Translations under genes and position numbers: made by a program
Assembly (NCBI GenBank): GCA_002329125.1
Contig: DCXX01000136.1
Coordinates: 1 to 9,621 of the forward strand
Length of the DNA: 9,621 nt
From: Fidelibacterota bacterium UBA2125
GTDB taxonomy: Bacteria > Fidelibacterota > Marinisomatia > Marinisomatales > S15-B10
Reading direction: 5' to 3'
The notes under the pieces: generated by a model
What the model was told of the DNA's origin: nothing
Seen by the model: only the letters and a program-made list of their open reading frames with translations
Databases searched by the model: none
In this document: positions 7,150 through 9,621 of the stretch, piece by piece
Layout of the letters: each line of letters begins with the position of its first letter
How positions within the stretch are numbered: the first letter of the stretch is position 1

Positions 7150-8013
7150 TTGATTCATTTCATCCCTCTCATTGCCGGGTTGACTCTGGTCACTTCTCTG
7201 GTAGGTCAGGTGGAGGTAACCGGCCGCTGGACACCTCAAACAAGACAAAATCTCCTTGATCAAATTGCCGGTAATGAGCTGGCCACGGGAATTTACAGCC
7301 GAGTATTCGACCAGCTTGAAAACGAAGGTGTTCCGCCCGATTTTCTTGAAAGATCATTCGATCATCCCGATATCGTTATTGATGATGAGATTATTCGCCG
7401 TTTTGAGCGGCCGGCTGAAAAAATGCCCTACAAGCGCTACAGAAAAATTTTTGTTAAAAACCGGAGAATCACAGGGGGAGTGACATTTTACAGAGAGAAT
7501 AAAGCCCTCCTTGATTCCGTCTCCTCTCAATTCGGTGTTGACCCTTTCCTTCTTGTAAGCATTGCGGGAGTGGAGTCTCAATATGGCTTAAGGGCTAAAA
7601 CTCACCCGGTTTTTGTGGCCCTTCACACGCAGATACACAAACTGCCGCGGCGGGAACAGTGGGTGGAGAAAGAGATGGTTGAATTCCTCAGTTACTGTTA
7701 TGAGAACAACATTCCACCGTTGTCACTAGACGGTTCTTATGCCGGTGCATTTGGTTATGGCCAGTTTATTCCGTCCAGTTTTCGCGGATATGCTGTGGAT
7801 TTTGACGGAGACGGCATTCGACATCCTTTCGAGTGGCCTGATGTACTGGCCAGCATGGCTAACTATCTGGTGATGAATGGGTATGCCAAGGGGAGTGTTG
7901 ATTTCTCCAAGGGTAGCCGAAACTGGAAATCAGTTCTCCGCTACAATCACGCCCTGAATTACGTGAAAGTGGTACTGGAGTTGAGAGAAGCCATTATTTC
8001 GGAAGAAGGTTAA
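7150..8013 (+). CDS. mltB: MltB-type lytic murein transglycosylase (SLT_2 family)
   Basis: A periplasmic enzyme that cleaves the MurNAc-GlcNAc bond of peptidoglycan to make 1,6-anhydro-MurNAc ends. It has 287 residues. A hydrophobic N-terminus (residues 3-18) followed by GQVEV is a probable signal peptide; no lipobox Cys is visible, unlike lipoprotein MltB of E. coli. Family motifs are FGVDPFLLVSIAGVESQYG with catalytic Glu142, AFGYGQFIPSSF (200-211), DFDGDG (217-222, like the metal-binding loop of Slt35/MltB), SMANYL (235-240) and RYNHALNYV (264-272). The start is TTG, chosen because of the SD at 7141-7144 and because it gives a complete signal peptide. It lies 23 bases after the AbgB-like gene on the same strand, so co-transcription is likely. 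It converges on the aldehyde dehydrogenase with an 11-base gap. Confidence 0.93.
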   Translation: MIHFIPLIAGLTLVTSLVGQVEVTGRWTPQTRQNLLDQIAGNELATGIYSRVFDQLENEGVPPDFLERSFDHPDIVIDDEIIRRFERPAEKMPYKRYRKIFVKNRRITGGVTFYRENKALLDSVSSQFGVDPFLLVSIAGVESQYGLRAKTHPVFVALHTQIHKLPRREQWVEKEMVEFLSYCYENNIPPLSLDGSYAGAFGYGQFIPSSFRGYAVDFDGDGIRHPFEWPDVLASMANYLVMNGYAKGSVDFSKGSRNWKSVLRYNHALNYVKVVLELREAIISEEG

Positions 8014-8024
8014 GTCAGAGCGAA

Positions 8025-9392
8025 TTACCGGATATAAACCGTCTTTACATTCACAAATTCCCGAATGCCGAATCGGGACAGCTCCCGCCCGTAGCCACTC
8101 TCTTTTACACCGCCGAAGGGCAGCCTTGGGTCTGAACGGACAAAATCGTTCACAAAACATGCCCCGGCTTCTATCACCTCGGATGCGATCTGTTCACCTT
8201 TTATTATATCACCTGTGAAAACAGCGCCACCGAGACCAAAAGGCGTGTCGTTGGCGGTCTTCAGCGCTTCCTTTTCATCTCTAACGGGTATAATGCTGGC
8301 CACGGGACCAAATATTTCCTCTTCATAAGCGGCCATGCCTGGGGCTACATCCGCAAGAACAGTTACGGGATAATACGCTCCTTCAACATCCGGGACTTTA
8401 CCGCCCATGAGACACCGTGCTCCCGCATCCACGGACTGCTTCACCTGATCGTGGAGTTCATCCCGGAGGTCGTGGCGCGCCATGGGTCCAATGTCGTTTG
8501 ACTCGTCTGTGGGATTGCCCATTGTTTTTTCCTTCATCACTGTCAGCAGTTTTTCTTCGAATGCTTTGGCTACAGATTCCACAACGATGTACCGCTTCGC
8601 AGCGATACAGCTTTGTCCGGTATTGATGAGCCGTCCTGTAACACAAGCGGTCACCGCCTGATCCAGATCAGCATCTTCAAGAATCACGTACGGATCGCTC
8701 CCACCCAATTCAAGAACAGTTTTCTTAAGCGCATTTCCGGCACGGGCCGCCACCGCCTTTCCTGCTGGAGTGCTTCCGGTCAGCGTGACCGCCTTTACAA
8801 CAGGGTGATCGATCAGTTCTCCCACCCGGTCGCTTCCCATTACTAAGGAGCTGAAACATCCTTCGGGATAACTAGCATCACGAAATATCTTTTCGATGGC
8901 CAAGGCACAGCCCGTGACGTTAGAGGCGTGCTTCAGAACACCCACATTGCCAGCCATGAGAACTGGCGCTGCGAACCTGAATACCTGCCAGAAAGGAAAA
9001 TTCCAAGGCATGATAGCCAGAACCGTCCCGATTGGTAGAAAAGTGACATAGCTTTTGGATGCATCCGTTTCTACAGGTTCGGGAGCGAGAAATTTCTCCC
9101 CGTTTTCAGCATAATATTCGCATGCCCAGGCTGATTTCTCAGCTTCCGCCCGTCCCTCTTTGATAGGTTTACCCATCTCTGCGGTCATGATCTCAGCATA
9201 ACATTGAGCATTTGAACGCAGATCCGCTGCCACCTTTAGTAAAAGATCTCTGCGATGTTCAAAAGTGGTCTCACGCCATCTCAAAAAGTTATCTTGAGCC
9301 TGTCGAAGGATGACTTCGGTCTCTTCTTGAGAGGTCTCATGGTATTCTCTAATCTTTTCGCCAGTGGCGGGATTCATTGAAACAAGTGACAT
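8025..9392 (-). CDS. gabD: Succinate-semialdehyde-type aldehyde dehydrogenase, NAD(P)-dependent
   Basis: An aldehyde dehydrogenase (455 residues) that oxidises an aldehyde to its acid with NAD(P)+. It resembles the compact cyanobacterial-type succinate-semialdehyde dehydrogenase, which feeds GABA or 2-oxoglutarate carbon into succinate. Seen: PWNFPFWQVFRFAAP with Asn131, LKHASNV (Lys154), the nucleotide-binding TGSTPAG (205-211), ELGGSDP with general base Glu228, GQSC with nucleophile Cys262, EEEIFGPV (357-364) and the C-terminal LPFGGVKESGYGREL. No signal peptide, so cytoplasmic. Length equals that family (about 455), shorter than E. coli GabD (about 480). SD AGGAG lies about 7 bases before the ATG. 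Codons near residues 27-35 contain a REP-like sequence without changing the protein length. The gene is convergent with mltB and divergent from an aldo/keto reductase; a joint role in aldehyde detoxification or carbon metabolism is only suggested. Substrate specificity is not certain. Confidence 0.9.
   Translation of the reverse strand: MSLVSMNPATGEKIREYHETSQEETEVILRQAQDNFLRWRETTFEHRRDLLLKVAADLRSNAQCYAEIMTAEMGKPIKEGRAEAEKSAWACEYYAENGEKFLAPEPVETDASKSYVTFLPIGTVLAIMPWNFPFWQVFRFAAPVLMAGNVGVLKHASNVTGCALAIEKIFRDASYPEGCFSSLVMGSDRVGELIDHPVVKAVTLTGSTPAGKAVAARAGNALKKTVLELGGSDPYVILEDADLDQAVTACVTGRLINTGQSCIAAKRYIVVESVAKAFEEKLLTVMKEKTMGNPTDESNDIGPMARHDLRDELHDQVKQSVDAGARCLMGGKVPDVEGAYYPVTVLADVAPGMAAYEEEIFGPVASIIPVRDEKEALKTANDTPFGLGGAVFTGDIIKGEQIASEVIEAGACFVNDFVRSDPRLPFGGVKESGYGRELSRFGIREFVNVKTVYIR
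9292..9318. repeat. REP-like sequence inside the aldehyde dehydrogenase gene
   Basis: The plus strand reads TCTTGAGCCTGTCGAAGGA, the complement of the TCCTTCGACAGGCTCAAG motif that I recall as scattered in many bacterial genomes, where in coding DNA it often yields LRQAQD. Here it encodes exactly LRQAQDN. It runs into a small stem, CGAAG-GATGA-CTTCG (9304-9318). Only one copy is present in the window, so repeat status rests on memory, not on counting. Confidence 0.35.
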
Positions 9393-9442
9393 AATTATCT
9401 CCTTACTGCTAAGAAAAAAATCTGATTAACTATGGGAATTTA

Positions 9443-9464
9443 TTCGTTCAAGGTTATGAACGAA
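9443..9464. promoter_or_regulatory. Perfect inverted repeat between divergent genes, possible operator
   Basis: TTCGTTCA (9443-9450), a 6-base centre AGGTTA, and TGAACGAA (9457-9464) form a perfect 8-bp inverted repeat. It lies in the 157-base space (9393-9549) between the aldehyde dehydrogenase and aldo/keto reductase starts, about 50 and 85 bases from them. No T-run follows, so a terminator is unlikely. A minus-strand TTGAAC that could be a weak -35 overlaps the left arm. No regulator gene is next to it. Apart from the two SD sequences and this repeat, I see no other clear element in the region. Confidence 0.5.
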
Positions 9465-9534
9465 AGAACCGTCGGCAAACCCGTTGAACCTGAGCAATCC
9501 ACCATGTAAGTTTGTCAGTTTCATATTCATTACT

Positions 9535-9541
9535 AAAGGAG
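9535..9541 (+). promoter_or_regulatory. Ribosome binding site of the aldo/keto reductase gene
   Basis: AAAGGAG, a near-perfect SD sequence, lies 8 bases before TTG 9550 and supports that start. Confidence 0.75.
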
Positions 9542-9549
9542 ACCGGAAC

Positions 9550-9621
9550 TTGAATTATCGCCGATTGGGAAAATCAGGCCTGAAACTGAGCGAACTCTCT
9601 TTCGGTTCGTGGGTCACATTT
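9550..9621 (+). CDS. Aldo/keto reductase, N-terminal 24 residues only (cut by window edge)
   Basis: From TTG 9550 the frame reads (M)NYRRLGKSGLKLSELSFG and continues SWVTF to the window end. This is the classic N-terminus of NADPH-dependent aldo/keto reductases, and the SWVTF ending resembles the subgroup related to the voltage-gated K+ channel beta subunit. The protein forms a TIM barrel that reduces carbonyl compounds in the cytoplasm. Only the first beta strands are present, so catalytic residues cannot be checked. A strong SD (9535-9541) supports the TTG start. It is divergent from the aldehyde dehydrogenase and shares the 157-base upstream region containing the 9443-9464 inverted repeat. 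Confidence 0.85.
   Translation, partial: MNYRRLGKSGLKLSELSFGSWVTF

Noticed and set aside
8014..8024. Possible bidirectional terminator between mltB and the dehydrogenase
   Set aside because: The gap is only 11 bases and shows no stem-loop or T-run on either strand.
9328..9339. TGAGAGGTCTCA, an inverted repeat sharing the TGAGA half-site of the fur-upstream palindrome
   Set aside because: It lies inside the dehydrogenase coding region, has different spacing and centre, and is most likely chance.

Overview
The window looks like ordinary chromosomal DNA of a Gram-negative bacterium. No phage, transposon or CRISPR signal was seen. It has moderate GC content, clear Shine-Dalgarno (SD) sequences before most genes, and several TTG starts. 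Exported proteins (one with a twin-arginine motif) and murein-cleaving enzymes imply a periplasm. The small DUF3098-type membrane protein points to the FCB superphylum. The strong SD sequences argue against Bacteroidota proper, so I favour a marine FCB lineage such as Marinimicrobia/SAR406. That placement is inference from gene content only.

Left part (1-3668): a truncated tRNA-Asp(GTC) and a DUF3098-like gene lie on the minus strand. The DUF3098-like gene has a well-formed promoter that would give an almost leaderless mRNA. Divergent from it is a tight two-gene unit, mltG (endolytic murein transglycosylase) and a pcrA/uvrD-type helicase, 4 bases apart.

Middle part (3669-8013, plus strand): a Fur-family metalloregulator follows, with a perfect 8-1-8 palindrome just before its start codon that is probably its own operator. 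Then come three exported enzymes. The first is a Tat-signal M20 hydrolase of the allantoate/N-carbamoyl-amino-acid amidohydrolase type. The second is an AbgB-like M20D amidohydrolase with a Sec signal peptide. The third is an MltB-type lytic transglycosylase that starts at TTG, 23 bases after the AbgB-like gene. The last two look like one transcription unit. A role for the trio in envelope or periplasmic turnover and scavenging of N-acyl or ureido compounds is plausible but is inference.

Right part (8025-9621): a succinate-semialdehyde-type aldehyde dehydrogenase (minus strand) converges on mltB. It diverges from an aldo/keto reductase gene cut by the window edge. The 157-base region between the two starts carries a perfect 8-bp inverted repeat. 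No non-coding stretch exceeds about 160 bases. I found no clear undescribed system. The most notable points are the predicted leaderless promoter, the Fur-type operator with a third half-site, the exported AbgB-like enzyme coupled to mltB, and a REP-like sequence inside the dehydrogenase coding region.
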